Of a DNA stretch of 64,000 nucleotides, positions 17,215-25,860 are shown one piece after another. Source of the stretch: Fluviispira vulneris (GTDB taxonomy: Bacteria > Bdellovibrionota_B > Oligoflexia > Silvanigrellales > Silvanigrellaceae); contig NZ_JACRSE010000006.1 in assembly GCF_014281055.1 (NCBI RefSeq), positions 186,001-250,000 on the forward strand, written 5' to 3'. Positions within the stretch are counted from its first letter, which is position 1; each line of letters starts with the position of its first letter. The notes under the pieces are model-generated. The model ran no database searches. It was not told the origin of the DNA and was given only the letters and a program-made list of their open reading frames with translations. A program made the translations under genes and the position numbers.

Positions 17215-17595
17215 TTATTTAAAATTCATTTTTCTTAATTCTTTTAATTCTTCTTCCTCTTTTAAATAATGCGAGTCGAGAATTTGCTGCCCAATAGACA
17301 AAAGAATAATTGCAAACATTGCAGCAAATGTAACCCAACCATACCATTGATTTATAGCAATCGAACAAATAGCAATGAGTAACGCCTCAACAATTATACT
17401 GCGTGTGACTGAGAATTTTAAGACAAATATATGAACGAAGCATTCAAATGAAATAGCTAAGCACAATAAAAAATTAACTAAACTTAGAAATGTATAGGCA
17501 ATTGGACTGTCATTCGCAAAAAAGTAGAAGGTTGCAAAATGAATACAAACGACGCTGAAAATAAAAGCAACACAAGAAAAAAAACGGATGGGCAT
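17215..17595 (-). CDS. Small multi-pass membrane protein, unknown
   Basis: I do not recognise this 126-aa protein. It has about four hydrophobic segments (roughly 5-27, 33-55, 65-85 and 87-107) and a charged C-terminal tail rich in Glu and Lys, predicted to face the cytosol. It is convergent with metH with only 4 bases between the two stops, and 222 bases upstream of oppA on the opposite strand. The ATG is preceded by AAGGAGAAAAC on its strand, a strong ribosome site, which supports it as a real gene. Confidence 0.7.
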   Translation of the reverse strand: MPIRFFSCVAFIFSVVCIHFATFYFFANDSPIAYTFLSLVNFLLCLAISFECFVHIFVLKFSVTRSIIVEALLIAICSIAINQWYGWVTFAAMFAIILLSIGQQILDSHYLKEEEELKELRKMNFK

Positions 17596-17719
17596 TAGTT
17601 TTCTCCTTATTGAATAAAAGAATATAAGTTTTACTTATTTAAATACTTCTCTATTCTCTTGCATACTGTTTAAATTGTCTAGAACTTTAAAAATGGAATA
17701 TTAATGCAGCGAATTTTCA

Positions 17720-17748
17720 TTGACACCCGAAAAAAAATCGGCTAGTAA
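17720..17748 (+). promoter_or_regulatory. Candidate promoter of oppABCDF
   Basis: TTGACA (17720-17725) and TAGTAA (17743-17748) are separated by 17 bases, a good -35 match and a fair -10. It lies about 70 bases before the oppA start, in the right orientation. The spacer holds a short CCGA/TCGG inverted repeat. Not tested. Confidence 0.45.
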
Positions 17749-17817
17749 GTCAATAAGTAAAAATTTTAGCGTTCCGGTCGCGTCAAATATTGTTCCTTGT
17801 TTATTGGAGAAATCAAT

Positions 17818-19473
17818 ATGGCTCAACATAAATCTTTTGCATATAGCTATCTACTAAGCGCAGCCCTACTTCCACTTGCCACTTTTTCTCAATCAGTTTT
17901 TGCTGCAGAAGTTCCTGCGGGAACAAAATTAGCGGCAAAACAAATTTTAAATGTGGGAGTTGGTGATGAAGTGCCATCACTGGATCCACAAAAAATGCAA
18001 GATGTTGTGAGCAGCCGTATTGCGGACGATATTTATGAAGGTTTGCTTTCCACCACAGAAGCAGGTGAACTCGCACCAGGCGTCGCTGACAAATGGGAAG
18101 TAAGCGCAGATGGATTAACTTACACCTTCCATCTCCGCAGCAATGCAAAATTTTCTGATGGCTCTCCAATCACCGCTGATGATGTTGTGTTTTCTTACCA
18201 ACGTTTAACCGATCCTAAGACAGGTTCAACTTACGCTGATTTTATTAACATGGTGAAAAATTCTGACGCTATCAACGCTGGTAAATTAAAACCAACTGAA
18301 CTCGGTATAAAGGCATTGGATAAAAAAACGGTGCAAATCTCGCTCATACGGATTACGCCATTTTTCCTTAAACTCACTGCTTATCATTCGTTATCTATTG
18401 TAAAAAAAGAAAATGTTCTTAAACACGGTGACCAATTCACTCTACCCGAAAACTTAGTTTCAAGTGGTTCATATAAACTCACCTATTGGAAAGTTGGGGA
18501 CAAAATTACTGCTGAACGCAACCCGCACTACTGGAACAATGCTAAAACGGTAATCGAAAAAGTAAACTATTGGCCAATTGTAGACGTAAACACCGAATTG
18601 CAAATGTACCAAACAGGACAAATCGACTTCACCAAAGAGTTCCCAATTGACAAATTCCAATTGCTCAAGAAAACCGTAGGTAAGGAAGTGCAAGCTAACC
18701 CCTATTTAAGTATTTATTATTTTGATTTTAACACGCAAAAACCGCCTTTTAAAGACAATATTAAACTGCGTAAAGCTCTGTCGATGGCTATCGATAGAAA
18801 GCTCTTAACCGAAAAAATTTCTGGAAGAGGCGAACTCCCAAGTTATGACATTGTTCCATGGGGCACCAGTGATTATAAACAGAACAAACCCGAATGGGCA
18901 GATTGGCCAAGGGAAAAGCAAGTTGCCGAAGCGCAGCGATTGTATAAAGAAGCGGGCTATTCTAAGGAAAATCCACTTAAATTCGCCATTACATATAATA
19001 CAGCTGCTAATCATAAAAGAATATACACTGCTTTAGCTTCTATTTGGGAAAAAACCTTAGGCGCTAAAGTAACTCTCGAAAATAAAGAATGGAAAGTTTT
19101 TATTCAAGACCGTATTCAAGGCAATTTCCAAGTGGCACGTGATGGCTGGATTGCTGACTACGATGATGCGAGTTCCTTTACTGACTTGTTTCAGTCCACT
19201 CACAAACAAAATAATTCAAAATATTCAAATAAAAAATACGACGCCCTTATTAAACAAGCAGCAGTTGAAATGGATCTGAAAAAAAGAGCAGAAATTTTGC
19301 GTCAGGCATCTGCCATAATGATGAATGATTATCCTGTAGTTCCATTGTTTACTTATGTGTCGAGCCATTTAGTCAAATCACATTTAGGTGGTTATTCAGG
19401 TAAAAACGCTCAAGATAGACAAAAATCGAAAGATTTTTATATTATCGAAAAGCAAACAACAGCAGAACGTTAG
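17818..19473 (+). CDS. oppA: Oligopeptide ABC transporter substrate-binding protein
   Basis: Periplasmic peptide-binding protein (SBP_bac_5 family) feeding OppBCDF. The signal peptide spans about 1-32, ending VFAAEV. Family landmarks include EVPSLDPQKMQD, the domain signature AKFSDGSPITADDVVFSYQR, and LRKALSMAIDRKLL. I take the ATG at 17818, which has TTGGAGA about 9 bases upstream, over 17797. Length 551 aa is typical of OppA. It is first in the opp operon, with a 73-base gap to oppB that contains two overlapping inverted repeats; such elements often make the binding protein more abundant than the permease. MppA/DppA-like specificity cannot be excluded. Confidence 0.93.
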   Translation: MAQHKSFAYSYLLSAALLPLATFSQSVFAAEVPAGTKLAAKQILNVGVGDEVPSLDPQKMQDVVSSRIADDIYEGLLSTTEAGELAPGVADKWEVSADGLTYTFHLRSNAKFSDGSPITADDVVFSYQRLTDPKTGSTYADFINMVKNSDAINAGKLKPTELGIKALDKKTVQISLIRITPFFLKLTAYHSLSIVKKENVLKHGDQFTLPENLVSSGSYKLTYWKVGDKITAERNPHYWNNAKTVIEKVNYWPIVDVNTELQMYQTGQIDFTKEFPIDKFQLLKKTVGKEVQANPYLSIYYFDFNTQKPPFKDNIKLRKALSMAIDRKLLTEKISGRGELPSYDIVPWGTSDYKQNKPEWADWPREKQVAEAQRLYKEAGYSKENPLKFAITYNTAANHKRIYTALASIWEKTLGAKVTLENKEWKVFIQDRIQGNFQVARDGWIADYDDASSFTDLFQSTHKQNNSKYSNKKYDALIKQAAVEMDLKKRAEILRQASAIMMNDYPVVPLFTYVSSHLVKSHLGGYSGKNAQDRQKSKDFYIIEKQTTAER

Positions 19474-19480
19474 TCCTATA

Positions 19481-19515
19481 AGCTCGGTTTAATTTAAAAA
19501 TCGAGCTATTAAACC
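19481..19515 (+). promoter_or_regulatory. Overlapping, mutually exclusive hairpins in the oppA-oppB gap
   Basis: AGCTCG (19481-19486) pairs with CGAGCT (19502-19507), while GTTTAAT (19487-19493) pairs with ATTAAAC (19508-19514). The interleaved order means only one hairpin can form at a time. It lies right after the oppA stop and before the oppB ribosome site, suggesting mRNA processing or attenuation that sets the OppA:permease ratio. Confidence 0.5.
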
Positions 19516-19546
19516 CTGATCTTATTTATCTAAAGGCTGGTTAGTT

Positions 19547-20467
19547 ATGGTTTCATATACTATAAAAAGATTTTTTGGTGCTTTACCGACTCTTCTTGTC
19601 GTAGTCACTCTTTCCTTTTTCCTTATGCGCCTTGCCCCCGGTGGACCTTTTTCAGGTGAAAGAGTTCTAACACCTGCGGTGCAAGCAAATCTCGATGCAA
19701 AATATCATTTAAACGATCCCATTTTTATTCAATATTTAGATTATATTTGGTCGTTGATGAAAGGTGACTTTGGCCCATCCTTTAAATATCCAGATTGGAC
19801 TGTGAATCAGCTGATTGCTCAAGGTTTTCCTGTTTCTGTGTGGTTAGGTGGCTGGGCAATTTTGATAGCTGTTCTTATTGGAATTGCTATTGGTTCGCTA
19901 GCTGCTTTTAAACAAAATACATGGATCGATTACATGGCAACAGGAATGTCTATGACTGGAATTTCCATTCCTTCTTTTGTTACCGCACCAATGATGACAC
20001 TTTTATTTGCTGTTATCTTGCATTGGCTGCCCGCAGGCGGTTGGAATGATGGCGCATTGACCAGTATGATATTGCCTGTGACAGCGCTTGCACTTCCACA
20101 AATCGCCATTATCAGCAGAATTATGCGTGGAAGTATGATTGAAGTATTAAAAAGCAATTATATTCGTACTGCAAAAGCTAAAGGGATTCCCAATCGTGTC
20201 ATAATTTTTAGACATGCTATTCGCCCAGCAATTCTCCCCGTCGTTTCCTATTTAGGACCTGCTACCGCGGGCATTATCACAGGTTCAGTGGTGATTGAGC
20301 AAATTTTCAGTCTGCCAGGACTTGGAAGTTATATTACGAAAGGTGCATTAAATCGAGATTACACGTTGGTATTAGGTACCGTTATCCTATTTGCTGCAAT
20401 CATTATTGCATTTAATTTTATTGTTGATGTACTTTACGCTGTTATAGATCCAAAAATTAAATATTAA
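19547..20467 (+). CDS. oppB: Oligopeptide ABC transporter permease
   Basis: First inner-membrane permease of the peptide importer, 306 aa, the usual OppB length. It begins with the conserved membrane anchor MVSYTIKRFFGALPTLLVVVT, followed by the family segment MRLAPGGPF. The coupling loop that contacts OppD/OppF reads YIRTAKAKGIPNRVIIFRHAIRPA, a clear EAA motif, and the C-terminus shows EQIFSLPGLGSY. About six membrane helices are predicted. The next gene, oppC, starts 14 bases after the stop. Confidence 0.95.
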   Translation: MVSYTIKRFFGALPTLLVVVTLSFFLMRLAPGGPFSGERVLTPAVQANLDAKYHLNDPIFIQYLDYIWSLMKGDFGPSFKYPDWTVNQLIAQGFPVSVWLGGWAILIAVLIGIAIGSLAAFKQNTWIDYMATGMSMTGISIPSFVTAPMMTLLFAVILHWLPAGGWNDGALTSMILPVTALALPQIAIISRIMRGSMIEVLKSNYIRTAKAKGIPNRVIIFRHAIRPAILPVVSYLGPATAGIITGSVVIEQIFSLPGLGSYITKGALNRDYTLVLGTVILFAAIIIAFNFIVDVLYAVIDPKIKY

Positions 20468-20481
20468 GAAATAGGTGAATT

Positions 20482-21408
20482 ATGTCAGTCATACCAACAA
20501 CCGCAGGATTAAATAAAAAAGCTCTCACGATGCAAGCTCTCAATACAAATTTAGAAGTAAAAGGGCGTAGCCTCTGGAAAGATGCATTCAATCGACTAAG
20601 TAAAAATAAAGCGTCGGTTGTCAGTCTTATTATTTTATTTTTGATCGCATTAGCCGTTATTTTTGCACCTTATTTATCGCATTATCAAATGGCAGATACA
20701 GATTGGGATTCCATTGGGCTTCCCCCAAACTTTTCCACTCTGCATTTTTTTGGCACCGATGATCTCGGCCGCGATGTCTTTGCCCGTACCCTTTACGGTG
20801 GAAGAATGTCGCTTATGATCGGGATTATTTCAAGCGTAGTGAGTATTGTAATTGGGATTGCTTATGGCGCAACATCTGGATATATCGGTGGTAAAACCGA
20901 TGATATTATGATGCGCATAGTAGATATTATATATTCTCTACCCTTTATGTTTTTCGTAATTCTTTTAATGACCTTTTTTGGTCGTAATATATTTTTAATA
21001 TTTGTTGCAATTGGTGCTGTAAATTGGCTTGATATGGCACGTATAGTACGTGGACAAACATTAAGCTTAAAAAGTAAAGAATTTATAGAGGCAGCCCATG
21101 CAGGTGGAGTGAGTTCCCCCATCATAATTTTCCGTCATATTGTTCCAAATATTTTAGGCATCGTTATTGTCTATGTTACTTTAACCATTCCACAAGTCAT
21201 TCTCACTGAATCTTTTCTCTCCTTTCTTGGCTTAGGCGTGCAAGAACCAGCGACAAGCTGGGGAGTTCTAATCAATGATGGAGCGCAAAACGTGACAGTC
21301 GCTTGGTGGCGATTGGTGTTTCCTGCTTCATTTTTAGTTGTTACTTTATTTTGTTTTAACTTTATTGGGGATGGATTACGCGATGCACTCGATCCAAAAG
21401 ATCGCTAA
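20482..21408 (+). CDS. oppC: Oligopeptide ABC transporter permease
   Basis: Second membrane subunit, 308 aa. After a hydrophilic N-terminus of about 40 residues come six predicted helices. Landmarks are FFGTDDLGRDVFARTLYGGRMSL near 90-112, the EAA coupling loop EFIEAAHAGGVSSPIIIFRHIVPN and the C-terminal SFLSFLGLGVQEPATSWG. It pairs with OppB to form the translocation pore. AGGTGAATT precedes the start as a ribosome site. It is co-transcribed with its neighbours. Confidence 0.95.
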   Translation: MSVIPTTAGLNKKALTMQALNTNLEVKGRSLWKDAFNRLSKNKASVVSLIILFLIALAVIFAPYLSHYQMADTDWDSIGLPPNFSTLHFFGTDDLGRDVFARTLYGGRMSLMIGIISSVVSIVIGIAYGATSGYIGGKTDDIMMRIVDIIYSLPFMFFVILLMTFFGRNIFLIFVAIGAVNWLDMARIVRGQTLSLKSKEFIEAAHAGGVSSPIIIFRHIVPNILGIVIVYVTLTIPQVILTESFLSFLGLGVQEPATSWGVLINDGAQNVTVAWWRLVFPASFLVVTLFCFNFIGDGLRDALDPKDR

Positions 21409-21428
21409 GTATTTGGAGAAATAATGTT

Positions 21429-22394
21429 ATGTCTTTGCTCAGTGTTCATAATTTAAGTATTGCGTTTTCAACCAATGATGGAGTTGTAAATGCTGTAAAT
21501 GGAATAAGCCTGTCTTTAAATAAAGGAGAGGCGCTTGGTATTGTGGGAGAATCCGGCTCAGGAAAAAGTCAACTTGTTCTTGGTATAATGGGATTACTTG
21601 CACAAAATGGTAAGACTTTTGGCAGTGTAAAATTTCATGATAAGGAATTGATAGGTCTGAAGCAAAATGAATTAAATAAAATTCGTGGCGATAAAATATC
21701 AATGATCTTCCAAGATCCGATGACATCTCTCAATCCCTATTTGCGCATTTCAAAGCAGATGACAGAAGTGCTTATGCTGCATAAAAATTTAAGCTATGCA
21801 GACGCCAAAAAAGAATCTATCAATATGCTCGACATGGTGCGTATTCCTGAAGCAAAGAATAGAATTGATATGTACCCCCATGAGTTCTCTGGTGGCATGC
21901 GGCAGAGAGTCATGATTGCTATGAGTCTTTTATGCAAACCGGACCTTCTTATTGCTGATGAACCCACCACTGCACTTGACGTAACCGTACAAGCTCAAAT
22001 TGTTAACTTATTACAGGATCTCAAAAAAGATCTCGACACAGCGATTATTTTAATCACCCATGATTTAGGTGTTGTTGCTGGTATTTGCAATAATGTCATG
22101 GTTATGTATGCAGGCCGTACCATGGAATACGGTTCTGTAGATAATATATTTTACAATCCTCAGCATCCTTATACACAAGGTTTACTACGTTCTATTCCTC
22201 GTTTGACTGACGAAACTTATACTGATTTACCAACGATTCCTGGCAATCCTCCCAGTTTACTTAATTTACCAATTGGCTGTCCTTTTCAAGAGCGCTGTGA
22301 ATATGCAACAGATAAATGTTCCATAAAACCACCGCCTTTAGTTACTTTAAGTCATGATCGTAAAAAAGCATGCTATAGGGAGAATGCGCAATGA
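21429..22394 (+). CDS. oppD: Oligopeptide ABC transporter ATP-binding protein
   Basis: ATPase subunit on the cytosolic face of OppBC. Walker A GESGSGKS, Q-loop MIFQDPMTSLNP, signature FSGGMRQR, Walker B LLIADEPTTALDVTVQAQI and the switch His in ITHDLGV are all present. The C-terminal peptide-transporter extension has the cysteine cluster seen in OppD/DppD (CPFQERCEYATDKC plus KKACY), which in related transporters can bind an iron-sulfur cluster. Length 321 aa is normal. Its stop overlaps the oppF start by 4 bases (ATGA). Confidence 0.95.
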   Translation: MSLLSVHNLSIAFSTNDGVVNAVNGISLSLNKGEALGIVGESGSGKSQLVLGIMGLLAQNGKTFGSVKFHDKELIGLKQNELNKIRGDKISMIFQDPMTSLNPYLRISKQMTEVLMLHKNLSYADAKKESINMLDMVRIPEAKNRIDMYPHEFSGGMRQRVMIAMSLLCKPDLLIADEPTTALDVTVQAQIVNLLQDLKKDLDTAIILITHDLGVVAGICNNVMVMYAGRTMEYGSVDNIFYNPQHPYTQGLLRSIPRLTDETYTDLPTIPGNPPSLLNLPIGCPFQERCEYATDKCSIKPPPLVTLSHDRKKACYRENAQ

Positions 22395-23368
22395 ATCAAC
22401 CCATATTGAGTGTTAAAAATTTAAAAGTTCATTTCCCTATTTCTAAAAAAGGAACTTTTTTTCAAAAAGTAAATTTAAAAGCTGTCGATGGTGTTACTTT
22501 AGAAGTGTATAAGGGAGAAACACTTGGGGTCGTTGGGGAGTCTGGTTGTGGTAAATCAACTCTGGCTAGAGCCATCATGCGTTTGTTACCTTCAACTGAA
22601 GGTACTATAACTCTATTAGGCAAAAATTTATTAGCGCTGAATAAAACACAATTACGCAATGCACGTAAAGACATACAAATGATCTTTCAAGATCCTCTTG
22701 CATCACTTAACCCACGTATGACAGCTGGACAAATAATTGCAGAACCGCTTAGAACTTTTTTTCCTCAGTTAACAAACAATGAGGTCAAAGAAAAAGTTGC
22801 CAATATGATGAGTCTCGTAGGACTTATACCTGAACATATTAACAAATATCCACATGAATTTTCCGGAGGTCAGTGCCAACGAATTGGTATTGCCAGAGCG
22901 CTTATTTTGGAACCCAAAATCATTGTCTGTGATGAACCCGTGAGTGCTCTCGATGTTTCTATTCAAGCGCAAATTGTTAACTTACTTAAAAAACTTCAAC
23001 GCGAACTTGGTCTCACTCTTATATTTATTGCCCATGATTTAAGTGTAGTTAAACATATTAGTGATCGTATTTTAGTAATGTATTTAGGCCGTCCTGTCGA
23101 AATTGGCACGCGTGAACAGATTTATAAAAATCCAAAACACCCTTACACGATTGCCCTTTTATCAGCTGTCCCTATACCAGATCCTGAGCTCGAAAGAAAA
23201 AAGGTTGTGCAGATCCTTCAGGGAGATCTCCCTTCTCCGATCAACCCTCCGAGTGGATGCCGCTTCCGGACACGCTGTCCTTTGGCTGAAAAAAAATGTT
23301 CTGAAATAGAGCCAGAACTCAAATCATCCATTAGTGGCGCACAAGTCAGTTGTTTAAAGGTAAATTAA
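22391..23368 (+). CDS. oppF: Oligopeptide ABC transporter ATP-binding protein
   Basis: Second ATPase subunit, 325 aa. Walker A GESGCGKST, Q-loop MIFQDPLASLNPRM, signature FSGGQCQR (the fourth position Gln-Cys is a mild variation), Walker B IIVCDEPVSALDVSIQAQI and switch His in IAHDLSV. The C-terminal extension again has four cysteines (CRFRTRCPLAEKKC, CLKVN). It completes a full five-gene oppABCDF importer, so the cell can take up peptides without outside help. No strong intrinsic terminator follows; AT-rich DNA continues for about 280 bases. Confidence 0.95.
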   Translation: MNQPILSVKNLKVHFPISKKGTFFQKVNLKAVDGVTLEVYKGETLGVVGESGCGKSTLARAIMRLLPSTEGTITLLGKNLLALNKTQLRNARKDIQMIFQDPLASLNPRMTAGQIIAEPLRTFFPQLTNNEVKEKVANMMSLVGLIPEHINKYPHEFSGGQCQRIGIARALILEPKIIVCDEPVSALDVSIQAQIVNLLKKLQRELGLTLIFIAHDLSVVKHISDRILVMYLGRPVEIGTREQIYKNPKHPYTIALLSAVPIPDPELERKKVVQILQGDLPSPINPPSGCRFRTRCPLAEKKCSEIEPELKSSISGAQVSCLKVN

Positions 23369-23648
23369 CTCACGTATATTTTCTATATCATAAAGCTAAA
23401 ATTTAACTGAATCCGATAAAATAAATTTGAATTTCTAATAATCAAATTTATTTATATAAAAAATTCAATAAAATTAAAAAATATTTTTAGATTTTCTCAA
23501 ATAATATAAAATATATTTTAATTTTTTATTATATAAAATACATTTATAAAAATCAAAAAATAGGCAAATTCTCTTTATATTTAAAAACAAAAAAAAATGC
23601 CGATAAAAAAACTCACTTGTTTCTAAATTGATCATATAGGGGGAGGTT

Positions 23649-24068
23649 ATGAAAATTAAAAAGAAAATTTTAATAGTATCTGCACTTTTACTCACGTTTG
23701 GATACATAACACAAGTCATTGCTGCAGGTGGCGGCCACGGTGGCGGCGGCGGCGGCGGCGGTGGTGGCGGCCACGGCGGCGGTGGCGGTGGTAGCGGCGG
23801 CGGTGGTGGCGGCCACGGCGGCGGTGGCGGTGGTAGCGGCGGCGGTGGTGGCGGCCACGGCGGCGGTGGCGGTGGCGGCAGTGGTAGCGGTGGACAAGGC
23901 GGTGGACAAGGCGGTGGACAAGGCAGTGGACAAGGCAGCGAAGGTGGTGGACAAAGTAGCGGACAAAGCGGTGGGCAAAGTAGCGATAGCAGTGGAAACT
24001 CAAGAAGCGGGCAAAGCAATGATAGCGGAAGTACTAAAACTGGGAATGGATCACAAGGAAACAGGTAG
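23649..24068 (+). CDS. Secreted glycine/histidine-rich repeat protein
   Basis: 139-aa protein with a signal peptide (about 1-26, ending TQVIAA) and a mature part made almost wholly of repeats. First come tandem copies of a 14-residue unit, a His followed by six Gly, Ser, and six Gly (42-bp DNA repeat), then four-residue Q-G-G-G and Q-G-S-G units, then a Ser/Gly/Gln/Asn-rich tail. There is no cysteine and no recognisable fold. The repeat DNA is strongly GC-rich, an island within an AT-rich genome. GGGGGAGGTT just upstream of the ATG is a strong ribosome site and supports expression. It could be a matrix, adhesive or metal-binding surface protein; its function is unknown. Confidence 0.75.
   Translation: MKIKKKILIVSALLLTFGYITQVIAAGGGHGGGGGGGGGGGHGGGGGGSGGGGGGHGGGGGGSGGGGGGHGGGGGGGSGSGGQGGGQGGGQGSGQGSEGGGQSSGQSGGQSSDSSGNSRSGQSNDSGSTKTGNGSQGNR
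23727..23940 (+). repeat. GC-rich tandem repeat array inside the Gly/His-rich gene
   Basis: A 42-bp unit encoding the 14-residue Gly/His/Ser repeat recurs at least twice in near-identical form with a third, slightly altered copy, followed by about four 12-bp units (GGTGGACAAGGC-like). All six frames stay open for long stretches here because the array lacks stop-forming A/T. Copy number is likely unstable by slippage. Confidence 0.85.
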
Positions 24069-24387
24069 TTCAAAGATATTAATTTCCGTTAAATAGATTA
24101 TTTATTTGACGGAATTATTTTTCAATATATCTTATAAATTCAGTTTAGATTATAAAAAGAATGTACATTGAATCTAAAATAGAGCTGAAAACCATTCCAA
24201 TTCGTAAGTTTAGAATATAAAATCTTAAAAAAAATGACTAAAAATATATAAATTACTAAAATTACAAAATTAATTTTTATTTTGAAGTGATTTTTTAAAA
24301 TACTTATATATTGAAAATTTATTTTTAATACTTTAACAAATTCTTGCACGAATATGTGCTTAATCGAATATTTAAGAGGAGTTCAGC
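24069..24387. other. Intergenic stretch with terminator only
   Basis: AT-rich DNA between the Gly-rich and LRR genes. Apart from the hairpin near 24080-24120 and the ribosome site AAGAGGAG before the LRR gene, I see no gene or motif. Confidence 0.5.
24080..24123 (+). terminator. Intrinsic terminator after the Gly/His-rich gene
   Basis: AATTTCCGTTAAATA pairs with TATTTGACGGAATT with one bulged base and a G-U pair, and is followed by a T-rich run (ATTTTTC). It starts about 12 bases after the stop codon, the expected place. Confidence 0.75.
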
Positions 24388-25749
24388 GTGAAAAAAGAAA
24401 ATCGTAGTCGTATGGTTTATTTACTTCCATTTTTTTGCCTTTCAAATATGACTTATGCTCAGCAATTAAACCAATACTATTTAACTTCCACTGAAAGCAT
24501 TCAAGAAAACAAGATTTCACTAAAAAAATATGACAGTAATATTTATCTTGTTAAAGATGCTGATGGACTTTTTAAAGCAAAATCTGCTTTAACTATCAAC
24601 GGACTTTCTACCACAGGAGGTGTTACAGGTGAGTTGAGTGAATTGCAAAATTTTGAAATCCAAATTGACTCTTCACAAATTGCAAACATTGAAGATTATA
24701 ATACAAACTTTAAAATAAATAGCTCAAATGATTCCCATGAAATGTGCAAGAAAATTAACTTTAAATTCCAAAGTAATAGCATAGTTTCGGAAATCAATAA
24801 TTTGAACTTAACCACAGCAACGAGCTGTCAATATAATATCGTTGACATAGATGATAAAAAAATCTCGGAATTTACAGTTCTTTTAAACTATACTTTTAGA
24901 GATTGGTGTTCTTATTTTGACAGCTCAAATGAAGCTTTCAAAACAGCACGCGCTATTTCACAAACTTGTGACTTGCAAAAAGTTACAAAGAGCAGCTTAA
25001 ATTTATATGGCTTAAAAATATCTGATTTAAGTCCTATCACTGGCTTTGTAAATTTACGCACTCTCAATTTAGACAATAATAATATATCTTATTTACCACA
25101 TGGAATATTTGATAAATTGAGCAACTTAAACTGGCTTATACTTGGAAATAATTATCTTAGAACTATTCCAAAGGATGCATTTCGCAATCTGAGTAATCTC
25201 GAAACGATTTGGCTTATGGAAAACAGAATTTCAAATTTACCTCTAGGTACATTTGATCACAGTCCAAATTTGAGTTGGATTTCTCTATACAATAACGAAC
25301 TCAGTTATTTAGATCCTGAATTATTTAAAAACGTAACTAATCTTCAATCGATAGAATTATCAAATAACAATTTTACTTTTTTCCCATTAAATTTAAGTCA
25401 TTTTAAAGAACTTATCAGCTTTGAAATAAATGACAATTTTATTCGAGAAATCCCTGAAAATGCATTCGATGAGAATACCAAACTTGTTAATTTAGGATTC
25501 TCTGGCAATAATATAAAAGTTTTACCATCAGGAATTTTTTCAAAATTACCAAATTTAGTTTTTCTCAATGTAAGTGGCAATAATTTAAACTTCTTATCCA
25601 AAGGTCTATTTGATCAGCTCATTTCCTTAGAAAGTTTAAATATATCCCAAAATCCTTTACAATGTCTGCCAAAAGATATTTTTAAATATAATACAAAAAT
25701 AGAAAATAGATCAGAACAAAGTACAATCAATTATTGCGTTGAGGAATGA
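24388..25749 (+). CDS. Secreted leucine-rich repeat protein, animal-type repeats
   Basis: 453 aa. A signal peptide (about 1-24, ending TYAQQ) is followed by a unique region of about 180 residues with several cysteines, then about nine LRRs (roughly 205-435). The repeats are 24 residues long and of the typical extracellular class, with the pattern LxxLxLxxNxLxxLPxGxFDxLxN, for example IFDKLSNLNWLILGNN and GTFDHSPNLSWISLYNN. This type dominates Slit, TLR and lamprey VLR proteins and differs from the LRRs of YopM/IpaH effectors. A capping segment NPLQCLPKDIFKYN ends the array, with cysteines near the C-terminus. It probably binds a protein ligand outside the cell or on a host. The exact partner is unknown. 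Confidence 0.85.
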   Translation: MKKENRSRMVYLLPFFCLSNMTYAQQLNQYYLTSTESIQENKISLKKYDSNIYLVKDADGLFKAKSALTINGLSTTGGVTGELSELQNFEIQIDSSQIANIEDYNTNFKINSSNDSHEMCKKINFKFQSNSIVSEINNLNLTTATSCQYNIVDIDDKKISEFTVLLNYTFRDWCSYFDSSNEAFKTARAISQTCDLQKVTKSSLNLYGLKISDLSPITGFVNLRTLNLDNNNISYLPHGIFDKLSNLNWLILGNNYLRTIPKDAFRNLSNLETIWLMENRISNLPLGTFDHSPNLSWISLYNNELSYLDPELFKNVTNLQSIELSNNNFTFFPLNLSHFKELISFEINDNFIREIPENAFDENTKLVNLGFSGNNIKVLPSGIFSKLPNLVFLNVSGNNLNFLSKGLFDQLISLESLNISQNPLQCLPKDIFKYNTKIENRSEQSTINYCVEE

Positions 25750-25822
25750 AACAAAAATATTTTTTACATTGCAGAAAAATGGCGCAAAAATAATTTTCAT
25801 TGAAAAAACAAAACATTTGCTA

Positions 25823-25850
25823 TTGCGTAGATAAATAATTCTGTTAGACT
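25823..25850 (+). promoter_or_regulatory. Candidate promoter of the riboswitch-metE transcript
   Basis: TTGCGT (25823-25828), 16-base spacer, TAGACT (25845-25850). Transcription would start just before the riboswitch at 25861. Matches to consensus are moderate; the position is what makes it plausible. Confidence 0.4.
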
Positions 25851-25860
25851 GATCCATAAC

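Noticed and set aside
19481-19515. H-type pseudoknot
   Set aside because: The connecting loops between stems would be zero bases long, which is sterically implausible; alternative hairpins explain it better.
23727-23940. Possible CRISPR-like array
   Set aside because: Units are contiguous, protein-coding and without spacers.
23474-24073. A 199-codon minus-strand frame rich in proline, and further long frames on both strands, across the Gly-rich gene
   Set aside because: They exist because the GC-rich repeat array has no stop codons in any frame. Only the plus frame with signal peptide and strong ribosome site makes sense.
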